Shown here: piece by piece, positions 45,521 to 58,484 of the stretch
How positions within the stretch are numbered: position 1 is the first letter of the stretch
Layout: the number at the start of each line of letters is the position of its first letter
Assembly (NCBI RefSeq): GCF_017591425.1
Contig: NW_024464918.1
Coordinates: forward strand, 30,486,001 to 30,550,000
Length of the DNA stretch: 64,000 nucleotides
Direction: 5' to 3'
From: Ochotona curzoniae
Lineage: Eukaryota; Chordata; Mammalia; Lagomorpha; Ochotonidae
Made by a program: the position numbers and the translations under genes
The notes under the pieces: model-generated
Databases searched by the model: none
Seen by the model: the letters and a program-made list of their open reading frames with translations, nothing else
What the model was told of the DNA's origin: nothing

Positions 45521-47299
45521 GCCTCCCGCTCCCCACCCTTCCTTCTTTGAGACAATCTTCTGCTCACTAATGAAGGCCTTTCTCTGTGCACAGCAATGCA
45601 TGCCCGCGCATGTGTAATTTCAGTTACTAACTACCTGACTCAATTTTCTCTCCCTCTGTCCTCCTTACAAGTGTCAGCACTGAGGATGCCTGCCTTTGTG
45701 TAGGACAAGAGCATTAAGGAAAATTAACACACTCCTTGCCTACAACGTAGGTGGCCAGAACCCTAACGTCTACTGGAAAGGCGTCCACAGAGGAGGTAGA
45801 TACAGGGATAAGGCTGACTGCGGACAATCAACTCACAACACGCATGCGCAGTGAAGCATCCCCCTGCGTGTGCGGATGACACTTCAAGCTGAGGCACAGA
45901 ATTAAACAAGTAGATACAGCCTTTTTACGCCGTTCCCCAGGATATGGCTTTCCACTTGTGGCCCTCACAGGCAGCCTTGGGGGTCATGGCCATCTGCTCA
46001 GATGAGATGCTTTCCCTAAGGGACCACTGGCAGGACAGGAGGTGAAGGCTGATTCACCAGTCACCTCCTTGGTCCCTACAGCTACACTCTAGAGTAAGAA
46101 ATCTGATCTCTATATAAGCCAGGGCTGTAGAACAGACTCACAAAAAAAAAATTCCAAGAAGATGTGATTTTTTTGGCCAAAGGCACAGTTCACAAATAGG
46201 AGTTAGGCTTTTCAAACAGATTTCTCAATGCAGACCTATTTCTATATTGGGACCCAGTATCATAAACACTGTGAGGCTTGTGTTTAAAGCATGGACACAA
46301 AGACAACACCCGGAAAGTCTGTGTTTTTAAGACTAAGTGTGAGATAAAATGGAATTCGGTTGAGGACAGTGGCAGTGACAACACAAGCCAGAAGCAGAAC
46401 AGGCCCAGAGCAACGAACAGCTGCCTCACGTGCAAATGAATGCTCCAGCTACACTGCCTGCACTGTTCTTGAATTTCTCACCTTCTCCAGGGGACTCAGC
46501 CTTGCGGGATGGGAAACAAGAAGGCCTGTGCAGAGAAGCAAAGACAGTTCCATATGCAATGAATACACTAGGTACTCAATTTCCTCATTCAACTAAAACT
46601 CACAGAATTCAGAGTGAAGTGGCAACGCAGCAGAAAATCTGTTTTTCTCACTTTCTTTAAGCAGGCTGCGTTTCTATTCATTTCACTGAGCGAGGACTAC
46701 CCCTTCTTTGTTTCAGCAGTCTCTGCAGAGAGAGTACATCTTTCTTCATCCTTCTCTCTCAGCAACAGCACCACTTGGTGTGGTTGTTTCTGTATGAATT
46801 GGTGCACGGGGTGGGAGAAGGCCAGCAGACAGGTGCAGACTTTCAGAGATGACAACTCCAGCCGCATCTGACAATGCTTCCTTGTCTGGTGCCGTCTCAG
46901 CCCTGGCTGCTGGGGCCCGTGTGTGGTGGATCAGGTAAGAAGCCTGGGAGTCCCTGTCAAAGTATGCAAGAATGCCACAAATAGCAGGAAGAGTGTAACA
47001 CCGCAGCTGACTTAGCCAGAGGAGCATCCACCTGTGGGCCCGTCCAGAGCCTTAATCAGAGTTGCCTGAGCCACTAGCACTGGCGGACTTAATGGAGGCT
47101 TGGGGCAATTAGTAAATCGCTGAGGGTCCTGAGCCATAGACCCTGGCCCAGGAAACTAACCGAGAGGCAGTGGCTAAGCTCTCAGGTGATGTCACTGGTT
47201 ATCACAGCACAGCCTGGCCGCGCAAGGTCACGCCTGGCCTGGGGGTGCTGCATGTATTGTACAGAACGAAGTCTGTTGAGGGGACACCAAGGACACGGA
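45521..47299. other. No gene or repeat recognised
   Basis: Unique-looking sequence with moderate GC. A minus frame of 93 codons (46746-47027) and others are unmatched. Confidence 0.4.
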
Positions 47300-47990
47300 G
47301 CCTAAAGCCTCATATACATTAAAAATATAATGAGAGTGATTTTTATCTTCCATGAATATTTAATTCTCCTGAAAGCTAACCATTTGCATATCACAACACC
47401 CCAGCGCCAGCACGTGTGTGATTTTCCTTGTTGTCTTTCAAACTGCAGCAGACCGTTTCCGCTCTTCCTGTGATGCCTTGAAAGTTGCTGAAATGCACAT
47501 TGATCCCTTTGATGTACGCGCATGTGGGTTTTAAAACAAAGTCGGCACCACTGCTCTCATCTGTGTGGAGAAAACGCAACAATGGGGGGAAAGCCAGGTC
47601 GGCTTCCATTGTCTTCCTCGTGGCCTGGATCACAATCCACCCGTGTTTTGAATGCTGTTTAATTTTCGCTGATGTCTTTTTATCTGAGCTTCATGTGAAC
47701 TTAAAAGGAGTTCTATTGATATGCAACCTACTGTGATTATGATATGCTGCCCGCCCCCATTGCCTGCAGCTGCCTGAAGCTTAATTACGCATGTATGCAT
47801 GCAAAGCCCAGATGCTTGGCCAAGAGAGCCTCCACCGGCTAGTGTCTCACTGGTTTTTGTGTGAATTATAATTGGGCCATCTCTGTTTCTCAGCCCATCC
47901 TGCGGCTTCTGCGTGGCCCCTTTTCCCTCTGCTGCTCCCTTCCTCTGCCAATGTGAAGCGCCTGTGATCTGGAGGGACATTCACAGATGT
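47300..47990. promoter_or_regulatory. Possible conserved non-coding element
   Basis: A repeat-free block of about 690 bp. It contains a perfect octamer ATTTGCAT (47392-47399), an E-box CACGTG (47411-47416), a 'ttaattacgcatgtatgcat' cluster (47781-47800), and several further TAAT cores. The 83-codon plus frame across it resembles no protein. The texture is that of a developmental enhancer, though unproven. Confidence 0.4.
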
Positions 47991-49065
47991 GACAAATCCT
48001 TTTACCTATACAGCAATTTTAAAAGGTTCAGAAAAACGACCCTAGCCCCAATCAGTTTTCCTCCAGATGGTTGGTAGCTGAAAACAAAACAAAACAAAAA
48101 AAGAAAGCAAGAAGGAAGAAGGAATAGTTAACTAGAAGCTGGCATCCGGGTACAAACAAAGAAGGCTTGGAGCCAGGCATGAACAATGTAAAGGAATACT
48201 GGGAATACACTCTACACCTGCTCCAGAAAGGTGATGGAGACCGGCAGCAGCAGGTTTGTTAAGCACAGCAGCCCCTACTCAGACGGCCTTCTGTCAACTG
48301 CTTTCCAGGCCACCTCAGGGAGCACACAGTCTGGAAGATTAAGAAAGCCAGGTCTGCGAGTGCAAGACTGACAACGGCGTGGCACTAAATGCCTAATAAC
48401 CATGTCAGTGTCGCCATGAGCTGTCCTGCACTGAGAGATGTGCAGATGGAAGAGCCCTCTCACAGGATGGCAGCTGCTGGTTCTGAGGTGCTGGCATTGC
48501 TTTTAAAATGGATCATCAAATGAAATCTGCGGATTAATCCCAAAGTCACAGGCTATTTTGTGACCTCAAAGTTTAAAAAGCAAAAGTATATGGAATGATA
48601 CCGAAGATATAAGAGAAAGCAGAAATGTCCTACAGAATAACCATCTACGACAATTTTGAAACTTAAGTTTTAAAAAAAAAAATCACTGGACATTTGTCAT
48701 TCAGTTAGGTGACTTTTGTTAAAAGAATAATACTTCCCTCAGAGGCTCATCTAAGAATCTATTACAGGAAAAATTGCTCTAACACTTGTAAAATGGTTAG
48801 ACAGACTTGACTCAGGGCTATTGGGATAGCTGCACGGCTAACTGCAATGTAATTGTGCAGTCGGAAAGGGAAATGGTTCTATACTCCAAGTCCAGTAAGG
48901 CCAAGTACAGATTTACAGCAGAGAGGGCATCGGTGGGTGGAAAGTTATCAAGCAATGTCAGATCAAGGGAGATTCTGGGGACAATCTGCTGGGGAGGCAT
49001 CTTCCACTCCCATGCCAGCTAACACCTTCACTTTCCCTCCACCTGGAAATTAAATCCACTGACAA
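47991..49065. other. No gene; A-rich simple patch
   Basis: Contains an 'aaaacaaaacaaaacaaaa'-type patch at about 48079-48105 and otherwise unique sequence. No recognised repeat family. Confidence 0.45.
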
Positions 49066-49089
49066 TCTCTCTCTCTCTCTCTCTCTCTT
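49066..49089. repeat. CT microsatellite
   Basis: About twelve CT units immediately next to the tail side of the minus-strand CSINE. Likely length-polymorphic. Confidence 0.92.
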
Positions 49090-49408
49090 TTAAAAAGGTT
49101 TTATTTATTTTTATCCGAAAGGCAAATTTACAGAGAGAAGGAGAGACAGAGAAAGATCTTTTGTCTGCTGGTTCACTCCGCAAGTAGCTGCAACAGCTGG
49201 AGCTGAGCTGATCTGAAACCAGGAGGCGGAAGCTTCTTCCAGGGTCTCCCAAGCGAGTGCAGGGTCCCAAGGTTTAGGGCCATCCTCGACTGCTTTCCAG
49301 GCCACAAGCACGGAGCTTGAAGGGAAGGGAGCAACCAGTTACCCTTATGGGATCCTGGCGTATACAAGGTGAGGACTTTGGCCATTAGGCTACCGCAGCA
49401 GGCCAGTG
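49090..49408 (-). mobile_element. CSINE, full length, minus strand
   Basis: 'ggttttatttatttttatcc', 'gaaaggcaaatttacagaga', 'agatcttttgtctgctggtt', 'ctcgactgctttccaggcca' and the head complement 'taccgcagcaggccagtgcc' are in reverse order. Well preserved, of the pika-like type ('ccatcctcgactgcttt'). Confidence 0.94.
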
Positions 49409-51341
49409 CCTTCTTAATTGCCTGCAGTGTGTCGGAGCTACATAAAAGCTATCTTACGATTCACTAACACTGGAAGCAATTACACCAGATGACATTTCTT
49501 AATTTGTAGCAACGCAACTTAAAAGAAATAATACAGCACACATTTAATTCTTTGTGATTACGGAGAGAGCTTGAGTTGAGCATCAGGCCCATGTCCATGG
49601 GGATTCCTGCTTTGTTCCTTTTTCCTAGTGTGTTCCCTGAAGGTCACTGTCTCAAGTCTTCAAATGGTGATACCGCTGCCTATTATACACACTTCTCACA
49701 AGAACATTTGTGAAAGAGCAGGGAAATTCTCCCTGGCCATCATGACTTACCCTGGGGGATGTTCATCAATGTTCTTTTTGTAAAACCACATACAGTTATA
49801 CCTATATTATCCTAGGTGTTTTACATTTTTTCTATTTTGCCTCTTCTGCACTTCTCTACCATTTCTGGTATTCATCAACTAAATCACAGTCATTCACTTT
49901 TCACACATCTCCCCTATGCAACATTCAGACCCCACATCCTCAGTGTTTTCCCTGTAAGCAAGACTGCTCCTCAAATGTTTTTGTCCACATTCCTCACTGT
50001 GATATATTGGATGTTTGACAGCAGATCCAAAGACAGGCATGAAGGGGAAATGAATTTTCAACTTCCAGTAGAAGAGAGAAGCACAGCAGAGCTTCTACCT
50101 GGTGACATTGCAGAAGAAAAGGTTCTGCTATGACAACATGCAGTGCATGCTGTCTTCTTCTCCATTTTTTCTGCAAGGAGGCTCTCTGTCAAGCACACCT
50201 GAGATGGGAAAAAATAGTTCCCAATACAAAGCTGATCAGGAAGCCAGTCAACGTCAACCAGGTCACAGGCCTGACTGGCTCACTGCTTCTGACACGATGC
50301 TACTGCACTGATCCCAGACTGCCAGAGTACCTTCTATCAAGGGCACAAAACACACCTTCACCAAACAGAAAGCACCAGGCTTCCCCGACGTACGTAAGCT
50401 CACTGCTGGATGAAACTGTAAGTGCTGAAGATCAGTTTCATCAAAATCCAACTGGCTCCTCTAGCAATGCATATCTGTTAGCAGGTGCCCAAGTCAACAG
50501 GATGCCAAGAGCAGGGTGTACCTGTGTGGAAGTAGGTCACCTGAGATGACTGGGGTGCGACACTGCCAAGAGGGGAACAGCTCTGGTTTGTTCAGGCCAG
50601 GAATGAGTTACAGACCAGCAAGCCACTCCATGAATAATGTGCTGGGTGCTTTTACTATGTGCTTATACTTGCACTGGAAGCTAGGGACATGGTCATAAAT
50701 AAAGCACCGGGACACGTGGCTTCAGGAGGCTGAGACACTGGTGAGATCTGGGGGAGCCTTGAAGGAACAGGAAAAAAAATACCAAATTGCTGATTGTTAA
50801 TTTACCTAACTGGTTTACTTTCCTCCACATCAAATCACATATCCCGGCAGCAGCTCTGATACCACATATTCCAAACGAAGATGAAAATCCTTCTCTTTTA
50901 GCATCAGAAAGTTCTACCGTCCTGCAATCCCTAGGTCACCCTCTACTGCTAAGGAGCACCTATCATGACAGACCATGAGGGTGCATGAGCACCCAGTCAG
51001 TGACAAGGCACTGGGCAGCCAGGGAGAGTGAGTTTACTTGCTGAGTCAGTATGGGCATAGCAGTCCTGGGGCCCCTAGGCCCCATTTAAGTCTCATTTGT
51101 TTTCACCTCTTTGCCACAATGAGTGACTATCAACAATTCATTTTTCCTAAACATGTGCCAACAAAAGCATTCTTTCACTTTAAAAGATGGCATCGGTAAA
51201 GGTCAGTTGGATAGTGCCCTCATTGTCAGAGGTCATTTAAGGGAATTATTATTATTATTAATATTCAATGCAACTCATGACAGACCCAAAGTGTAACCAT
51301 TCAACTTTTGTATTTTTCGAGAGTATATGGAAGCAACAAAG

Positions 51342-51343
<2 letters not shown>
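49409..51343. other. No gene or clear repeat
   Basis: Unique-looking. A piece at about 50635-50720 ('tgtgctgggtgcttttacta') weakly recalls MIR or L2 wording. A TTA-rich run at 51247-51263 is seen. No coding exon. Confidence 0.4.

Positions 51344-51381
<38 letters not shown>
51344..51381. repeat. AC/CA microsatellite, 19 units
   Basis: A perfect 38-bp dinucleotide run. A likely polymorphic marker. Confidence 0.98.
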
Positions 51382-51384
<3 letters not shown>

Positions 51385-51769
51385 ATTCTGATTGAATATT
51401 AGGGAAGTACTATTGAGGGCTCCAGGGCCAGTCTGCCCATCAGAGCTCCACATTTAGAAAGCTGGGCTTTCTCTTTGCTTCACAAGCCTGCACTTCGTTG
51501 CAGCATCCATGTCAGACACCAAGAGAAAAGCCCCAGGGCGGGCCATCTTTGTGTTCCTCAAATATAAACAAATTTGTTTTCCACTAGGGGTGAATACAAA
51601 GCTTTGTCTCCATTCAATTAAGCACATTAAGTACTACCCTTTCTCTGGGCCATGCTTAAAAGCAGAAGAAAGAATGAGAGCCGATATACCATGCAACATA
51701 TGTAATATATGCCTCAGTATAAAATTAATATTAGCTACCACACAGTAAGGTTAATTGTTGTGTCTCTGA

Positions 51770-52385
51770 GCACTTAATCTGTGAGCAGTTGATAAATCCC
51801 ACCCTGAATAACAGTGGCTGGTATTTAGGTTACACAAAGTCATTGCCGTTTTTTAATTTAAACTGTGCACTAGATTAAAACACAAGAGTGTGTCAGGAGG
51901 ACAATTCAGAAGCAGCAGCAATAGGGCTGTCATTTGGCATACAAAGTTTCCACAGCACACCCCAGGGACATGTTAATCAAAGCTTTTTAATGGATTCAGT
52001 CTGATCTGTGACAGGCTTTGTTCCGGAGATGGCATTTTCTGGATGGAGCTGTGAGTTATCAATAAGACACAGTAATTGCGGGGAGTGACCGAGCTGTGTC
52101 TGCAGGGCTTCCCATCACCCAGGCCTGGTTTATTATCAGTCCAGGCAGAGCTGTCTTCCAGGAGGAGGCACAGGATGCCCTGTCTCTTTCTTTCATCTCC
52201 CAACACACAAGGATGGAAAATTAAGCAACAAGAAAAAGTGACAGTAATTTACCCAAAAAAGGGGGAAAAAAAATCTCCCGCCACCTTTCGTTTCTCCTCC
52301 TTGTTAAGTCTTTGTGTTAGACTTTCAACCCAGATCAACACAGCAAATTTTTCAAACTGATCAGATAAAGCCATTTTAACCAAAG
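51770..52385. promoter_or_regulatory. Possible conserved non-coding element
   Basis: Repeat-free AT-rich sequence with many transcription-factor-like words: 'gttaatcaaagctttttaat' (TCF/homeodomain-like), 'gttatcaataagacacagta', 'gttgataaatccc' and 'tttttaatttaaac'. The 94-codon plus frame inside is unmatched. Conservation is not testable here. Confidence 0.38.
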
Positions 52386-53139
52386 CTGTCGCAGGAAGCA
52401 GCACCGTGGGCCTGGCCGTGGTGCCTGGGTCCCAAGGTTCTTTATTATCACTCTGAAATCAAAACATCCAGAGGCTAAACTGAGGACTGCTGGTCACCTG
52501 CAGGGCTGATTAGCTTCTCAGCCACTTAGGAAGTGAACCCACCTCTCAGTACGGAAGTGTCGGTGCCTATTCAACAGGAACTTACGGCAGGCTTTCTTTC
52601 ATTAATCATAACCTTCACTGTGAAAGACTGGAATCAGTTCTCTGGTAAGAGATAGTATGGTGAGTGGGCAAAAGTAGTGAGAGAGAAAGAATTCAACGAG
52701 GAACCTGTTTCCGTCCAGCTGCTTGTTCCCTTCCCTCTGGCTGACTCTGGTTCCCTTGTTCCCAGGTTACTAACTCCCTACTAAAGACTCGCACACTTGG
52801 GTAGCCTAGCACTTCCAACAGCAAGGAAGGATCAACCAGACACCTGCTCTCCAGTCGCTGCCCATCTCCTATTGTTCACTGACACACACAGTTCCACACG
52901 CAGCAAGGGGAGCGTCGGTCTGTCCACCTTATTCAACCAAAGTCTGAACCTCCCATGACAGACGGTGGATGCTTATTCATGACCTGGGTCAGGAAACAAA
53001 ATTATACAGATCGCTGCTGAGACATCAGCATGTGACACCATGCTTCTAACACCCTGGCCTCGTTTATCTATCCTGTGGGCTCTCAAGGGGTGTACAACCT
53101 CCTTCGTGGGTGTTTCAGGACAGATTACAAACCCCTCTG
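52386..53139. other. No gene or repeat recognised
   Basis: Unique-looking sequence. Nothing to report. Confidence 0.4.
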
Positions 53140-53335
53140 CCATTCCCACTGATTCTGCTCAGCCCACGCCACTGTGCTTTTGTTGGTCTCCTAACACATC
53201 TTGTAATTTCATCCTTCCTGCCTTTGTTTACAACATTCCATTGGCCTGAAATACCCGTCCCCCTCCATTGTCCATTTACCACATTTCTTCTTAACCCCTA
53301 AGCCCCGCTCAAATGTCATCTAACCAGCAAGGTCA
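53140..53335 (+). mobile_element. L2 LINE fragment, 3' part
   Basis: 'cactgtgcttttgttggtct', 'ttccattggcctgaaatacc', 'cgctcaaatgtcatctaacc' and 'agcaaggtcagaatt' follow L2 text ('tgcacttgctgttccc', 'tgcctggaatgcccttccc', 'gctcaaatgtcacctcctc', 'gaggccttccctgac'). Ancient and non-functional. Confidence 0.65.
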
Positions 53336-54119
53336 GAATTAACAGGGACAAGGGACAGAGCTACAGAACGTGCAACCCAAGGGTCATGGCACCAGGGACT
53401 CAAGTTCTGCGGAGACAGCACATGGCTCTTGGGCAACAAAGGCTGTTTGTTCTCCTGGCTGCTTCTCAGCCTGAGTCAATCTCTGAAAGGCGATTTAAAA
53501 AAAAATAAGCAAGAAAAGAAAATAACTTCCATTCTGCCCTTGGGAAAGGCAAGCCCTAGGCACATTCAGGCATTCATTTAGGAAACCGCACTTCCGGTTT
53601 ATACTTGGAGTTGCAACATGGGGGCAGGCGGCGTCCACTAGACCAGAACCTTGCCCTATATGTCCCAGATCATCAGTCCTACGGAGGCTGTAACACACCA
53701 AAGATCGACCCTGCAGGCCAGTACATCTCCCTCGTAAATCTACCCTGGGGCCAGGGAAAGTGCATTTCCAGCTCAAGTCCCCAGGAGATGACAAGATTCA
53801 AGTCTGGAAAGCATGTGGAGATGAGTATCTGGCCTAGAAATCCACCCCATCCCATCACTCCATGTGCTCTGTGAGACACGTGGTTTCAGAGAAGCAGAGA
53901 AGAGATAAAAAATAATACAAGAAATTATTGCCATGGTCCTAAGAAGAGATGATGAGGTCCAAAACAAGGCAGTGGCGAAGAAATGAGGAGAGTAATGGAA
54001 CAGCGAGCACTTGATGAATTATTAGATTTGAGAGCAAGAGAACCCAGGATGCTCCGACACCTGACACAACACCAAGACACTCTCATCCTATTTCCCCTGT
54101 CTGGAAATACGTTATCCTT
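53336..54119. other. No gene or repeat recognised
   Basis: Unique-looking sequence with overlapping frames around 53495-53874 in opposite directions, none matched. Confidence 0.4.
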
Positions 54120-54414
54120 CTTATTAAAGACCAGAGTTTCTGAGACAGAGAACTCTGTCATCCATTGGATTCACTCCTCAAATGGCTGCAATAGCCAGTA
54201 TTGGGCCAGACTGAAGTCAGGAGCCAGGAACTTCGCCTGGGTCTCTCATGAGAGCGCAGGGGCCCAATGATCTGAACCATCTTCTGCCACTTTCCCAGAA
54301 GCATTAGTAGGGACCCAGATCAGAAGGGACACAGCTGGGACTCAAACTAGCATACATATGGGATGCTGGCATTGCAGCAGCATCTTAACTCACTAAGCCA
54401 TGACTCCTGGTTTT
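54120..54414 (-). mobile_element. CSINE, minus strand
   Basis: 'tggattcactcctcaaatgg', 'agactgaagtcaggagccag', 'gccactttcccagaagcatt', 'gggactcaaactagcataca' and 'cttaactcactaagccatga' run tail to head in reverse. The extreme tail side is decayed. Confidence 0.9.
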
Positions 54415-54865
54415 CATGCTTGTCTTTGCCTCAAGCCTCCAGCACTTCCCTTTGTGCCCTCAGTCTCAGTAAACTGTTTACTAATATAGAAATTAAGCAC
54501 AATTTGCTCTCCATACTACCCAAGTCCACAATATAAGGTACCATTCTTCTTTCCTCCTGGGCCCTGAAGACCTCCTCTCACGAATGTTCACCTCCCCACG
54601 CCGACTAGGGATGCCCACCTTCTTGTGTGTCAAGAATGCCAGGCTCTCGGAGTCTTGGTCCTTCAGCCCACCTGCCCCTCTCCTGCATCAACTTCACAAA
54701 TCTAATGGAAATTCCCATCCTATCTTCTTTCTTGTTGAAATGCAGAAAGTAAAACAAAGTGATTCATCAATGTGTAACTGCCAACTCTTCTAGAACATTC
54801 TGCAAATGAATCCGTCCACGTTTTCTGCAAGAGTTGTCTCCACATAGTCACCTAGAATTTAGTCT
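54415..54865. other. No gene; possibly decayed L2
   Basis: Pyrimidine-rich unique sequence whose wording is vaguely like L2, but without a reliable match. Confidence 0.35.
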
Positions 54866-54869
54866 CAAT

Positions 54870-55335
54870 ACACCACCTTTTAAGCCCAGCCCCACTGAAG
54901 CTGTTGCTTGTCAAGATGGCTGGCAACCTCCATGTCCCCAAATCCCACGGATACCCCTTTAGCCCTTCAGCACATCCCAAAATAAAGAGGTTTCTCCACC
55001 TTTGTAATCTCTCTAGGGGTGCTCGTATCCCACCACTTTCCCACTGTTTCTCTTTCTTCCACTGGTTTTCACTCCTTTGGCTGAATTCAGGGACTAACTG
55101 GGGTCTCACTTGCCTCCTCCAAGGGAATGAGGCTTCCCACATGTTTCAAAATCAGCAGGTAACTTGAATTTCTTTAACTTCAGCCTAGATCTTGTTCTGA
55201 ACTTCAACCTAATGGGTCCCCATTTAATGGATGTTCTCTTGTGTGCATCCGGGAGATAATTTAAACTCACCATGTCAATAACTGAGCTCCTGATAGTTCC
55301 CCTCATGATGGTTCACTCCTCGTCTAACCCATACC
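54870..55335 (+). mobile_element. L2 LINE fragment, internal
   Basis: Long, ordered similarity to L2: 'cactgaagctgttgcttgtc', 'aagatggctggcaacctcca', 'tgtccccaaatcccacgg', then 'tttctctttcttccactggt', 'cagcctagatcttgttctga' and finally 'aactcaccatgtcaataact' followed by 'gagctcctgata'. Ancient LINE reverse-transcriptase region, frame destroyed. Confidence 0.82.
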
Positions 55336-55404
55336 CAATTGTCTTGTTGCCATAGTAACAGTAAAGCTAACATGAAGCAATGTTTGCGACATACCAATAG
55401 CCAG

Positions 55405-55530
55405 GGCAACTACTTCATCACCCCTGCTCACAAAATGAGAGAAGAAAAAACCAAGACAACAGAGAGGTTCAGTGCCAAGCTCAAACAGCTACCAAGGCTC
55501 TCAGATGGGATTACAACCCAGACAGCCTAG
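55405..55530 (+). mobile_element. MIR SINE fragment
   Basis: 'ctgctcacaaaatgagagaa', 'caacagagaggttcagtgcc', 'aagctcaaacagctacc' and 'gatgggattacaacccagac' follow the MIR core and 3' order. Confidence 0.65.
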
Positions 55531-55620
55531 ACAGGAAGCTCCATGAGGCCTGAACTGAGTCTGTCTTGTCCTTCACATTGGGCCTCTCTGTAGATCTTAG
55601 CTCACGTGCTCACTAGAGCC
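55531..55620 (+). mobile_element. Probable L2 3' end
   Basis: 'aggaagctccatgaggcctg' and 'actgagtctgtcttgtcctt' match the L2 3' terminal wording ('gtaagctccatgagggcag', 'ggactgtgtctgtcttgtt'). It abuts the MIR fragment. Confidence 0.5.
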
Positions 55621-56702
55621 TCCTGTGCTGTCTTTAGCTGAAGCAAATGCTTCCGGATGTAAAACGGACACTGGGTGCTTACGAATCTGGAAGGACTTGC
55701 TCCTCAAAGAGCAAAATGGGAAGAGGGGCCAACAGAAATGCCAACAATCCAGCAAAGCTCACCTTGACAGAACAAATCAAGGTTGTGGTCACTGTGTCTT
55801 CAATCAACTATTGAGGCATACTGAGTCCCCTGCACCTAAAGTGGGAAAGAAGCCATACTGATGCACAACACTCCAATCCAAAGACCAAGATCACAGAGTC
55901 TACTAGATTCCCATAGGGACAGCAAGTGGCAAGAGAAGGATGGAAGTGCATTGTCTAAACTGCTAGTTGTCCGTCAGAAAATATTCCACTGACTTCCTCC
56001 CTGATGTTCCCAAGACTAACGGAAAACAAGAGCATTTGCTGTCGCATATTATGACGGTGAGTTGAAGTTTCCTAACAGGCAGCAAGGGCAGCACTGCAGA
56101 AATGCCCAGTTCAGTAATGACCTTAGTCCTGAGTAATACTGGAGCCAGAAAACAGCAACAGCAGCAGCACAAGTCCCTAACCTGATGCTCTCTGCTTAGA
56201 ATTCCCCAGCGCTACCCAACCCCCTCAACCACCTGACTTGCTTAGGGTTCCTGCCCTCCTCCCTTCACTCGTGCTCTCCTTCACTGATTTCACTACTCCT
56301 TCCTGGGGGATGTCTGGTGAGCCAGACACTGATCTGGGGACTAGGGCTAGATTAGGAAACCACACAGCCAAGAGTCTGCTGTTCAAGTGTTCTACACAGA
56401 GTGATGAGCGAACAGGATGCAAACCACCTAAGGCACCAGGAGGCCCGCAAAGAAAGCAAACCAAGGGAGTAACCACAAGGTGAGAGAGAGCCCATGGGCG
56501 TGCAGATAAGGAATGAGGGCAGTGCAGAATCTGAGTGGACTGAGGTATTTCTGCATCCCACTGTGTTCGAGCCAAGGACAAGCAGTGCCAGGCAGGAATG
56601 CTCCCAATTCTTCATGGGGCACACATGTGTACATGCATTTGTGAACCTATATGTACTTACAGGCTGACTTATATATAAACACCTTCTGCCCTTTAGCAGA
56701 GG
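55621..56702. other. No gene or clear repeat
   Basis: Unique-looking. Frames of up to 139 codons (56352-56771, minus) are unmatched and run into a CSINE. Confidence 0.4.
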
Positions 56703-57000
56703 TGGGGCTGGTGCTGTGGCATAGTGGGTAAGGCTACCACCTACGGCATCAGTATATAGGTGCCAATTCAAGTTCTGGCTTATCCACTTCTGTTCCAGCT
56801 CCCTGCTAATACCCCTAGGAAAGCAACAGAAAACAACTCAAGTACTTGGGTCCCTGCTCCACATGGGAGATCCAGAAGCTCCTGGCTCCTGGCTTCAGAC
56901 CAACCCAGCTGTGTCTGTTGAGGCCATTTGGAGAGTGAATCAGGGGGTAGAAGATCTCTCTCCTCTCTCACTCTCTCTGAATAAATAAATCTTATTAAAA
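56703..57000 (+). mobile_element. CSINE, full length
   Basis: The head 'tggggctggtgctgtggcat' is followed by 'ttccagctccctgctaatac', 'acatgggagatccagaagct', 'ctcctggctcctggcttcag' and the tail 'tgaataaataaatcttatta'. A clear, moderately diverged copy. Confidence 0.94.
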
Positions 57001-58484
57001 ACCCCACAGAAGTGATTATTACAGTCATCTTGGGCAACTATAATTGTAACTAAAACACCACATGACAGTTAGAGGAGTAGGGATGGGGCTTGAACAACAG
57101 AAAACACCAACCAAAACCCAACTCGGAATGATCGTAGTTTCTATGTCAGTCATTCTTGGAGTAAAATGGTGCTCTGGGGAAAACAGCCAAGTGTTCATCT
57201 CACACAACCAACAAGCACCAACACAACCTCTGCACTGTCTTCAACAGAACCATTGTATTTGGGCCTATAGCAAGTGCATACTGTTTGTGTTTTAGTAAAA
57301 CAGGACATTAAAAGAGTCAAGATCTAACAAAAAGCTATTTTCCTGTCACACCATGCACATTTTTTAAGAGAAAATGAGTTTTCTTGAATGATAATGATAT
57401 GCCATTGGACAATCCAATAGCCACTGGTACAATTTGCACTGTTGTCATAACTCATACTGAGTCACTTTTATTCACTATTACTTTTTTTGTATTGTGTGTG
57501 GAGTCAGACAGGATAGTAGGCAGCTAGGATTTTCCTGGTCCCCAAGTTTTTTTTTCTAACATATAAAGATTGCATTTCTACTCCATGTCTTAATTTTACC
57601 AGAGCACATTTCTCCCAAGAGACAGGGGCAGAATTAACATATCAACTCACCAACTAAAGCTGCCTGCCTAATTCCATCTCGGGGCCATTGTCAAGGAGGT
57701 GGTGTCAGAATAATCAGTTTGTTAACTGATAACACCTTTCTGAGACTTTGTCTCAGAGCCAGGTATTATGGAAGCCAAAATTTTTCCTTCGCTTTCAGAG
57801 AAACTCCTTTGAAATGAAGTTTTAAAACGATGCAAGCGTCCCGTACACACGGGTGTCATTAGGACGGGAGTCACTTCTCTCTTCTCTTCAAATAAATCTT
57901 GGTTTGAAACTAGTTTGTCCGCATGAAAATCCTTCTTTCCTGTGAGACAAGGATCGAGGCTGCTGCCATGTTTTTTCCTGTCCAACTTCCTACAACAGTA
58001 TCAGGAAAAGTATCAACATGCGGGAAAGGTTCATGATATATCAGTATAACTGTAAGGTGTGACCACACCAGCCCCTGAATACAGACGTGGGGCCTGGCAG
58101 CACTAGAAGATGCCACTTGGAAAACCACAAATGAAAAACATTACAAAGACAAGTAGCTGGGACTATTTAAAATTACCTAAAAACAAAACAAAACGAAACA
58201 AAAACAAGAGTGTCCCTGCCTTTGGATGTAGTCATTCCCTCAAAGGCTCATGCTTGCTTCTAGCTTTCAGAATCTAAATGAAATCAAGCCAAGGTTCTGT
58301 GTCTAAACACCTTCAGTTAATCTCTTTTGTTCTTTACATTTCAGAGGTAAAGTCAGCACCAGTGGATATTTAGAACATTCATCATATGCTTTCATACTGC
58401 CAGCATGAAAAGAAATGCACACAGGACTTTCAACATAAATTCTTCTGTTAACAGGAACTTTGTGGATGAGACTTCGTAGTTCAG
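57001..58484. other. No gene or repeat recognised
   Basis: Unique-looking AT-rich sequence with an 'aaaacaaaacaaaacgaaac' simple patch near 58179-58205. No coding evidence. Confidence 0.45.

Noticed and set aside
51344..51381. CA repeat as a Z-DNA-forming regulatory element
   Set aside because: CA repeats of this length are extremely common in mammalian genomes, and nothing local supports a function.
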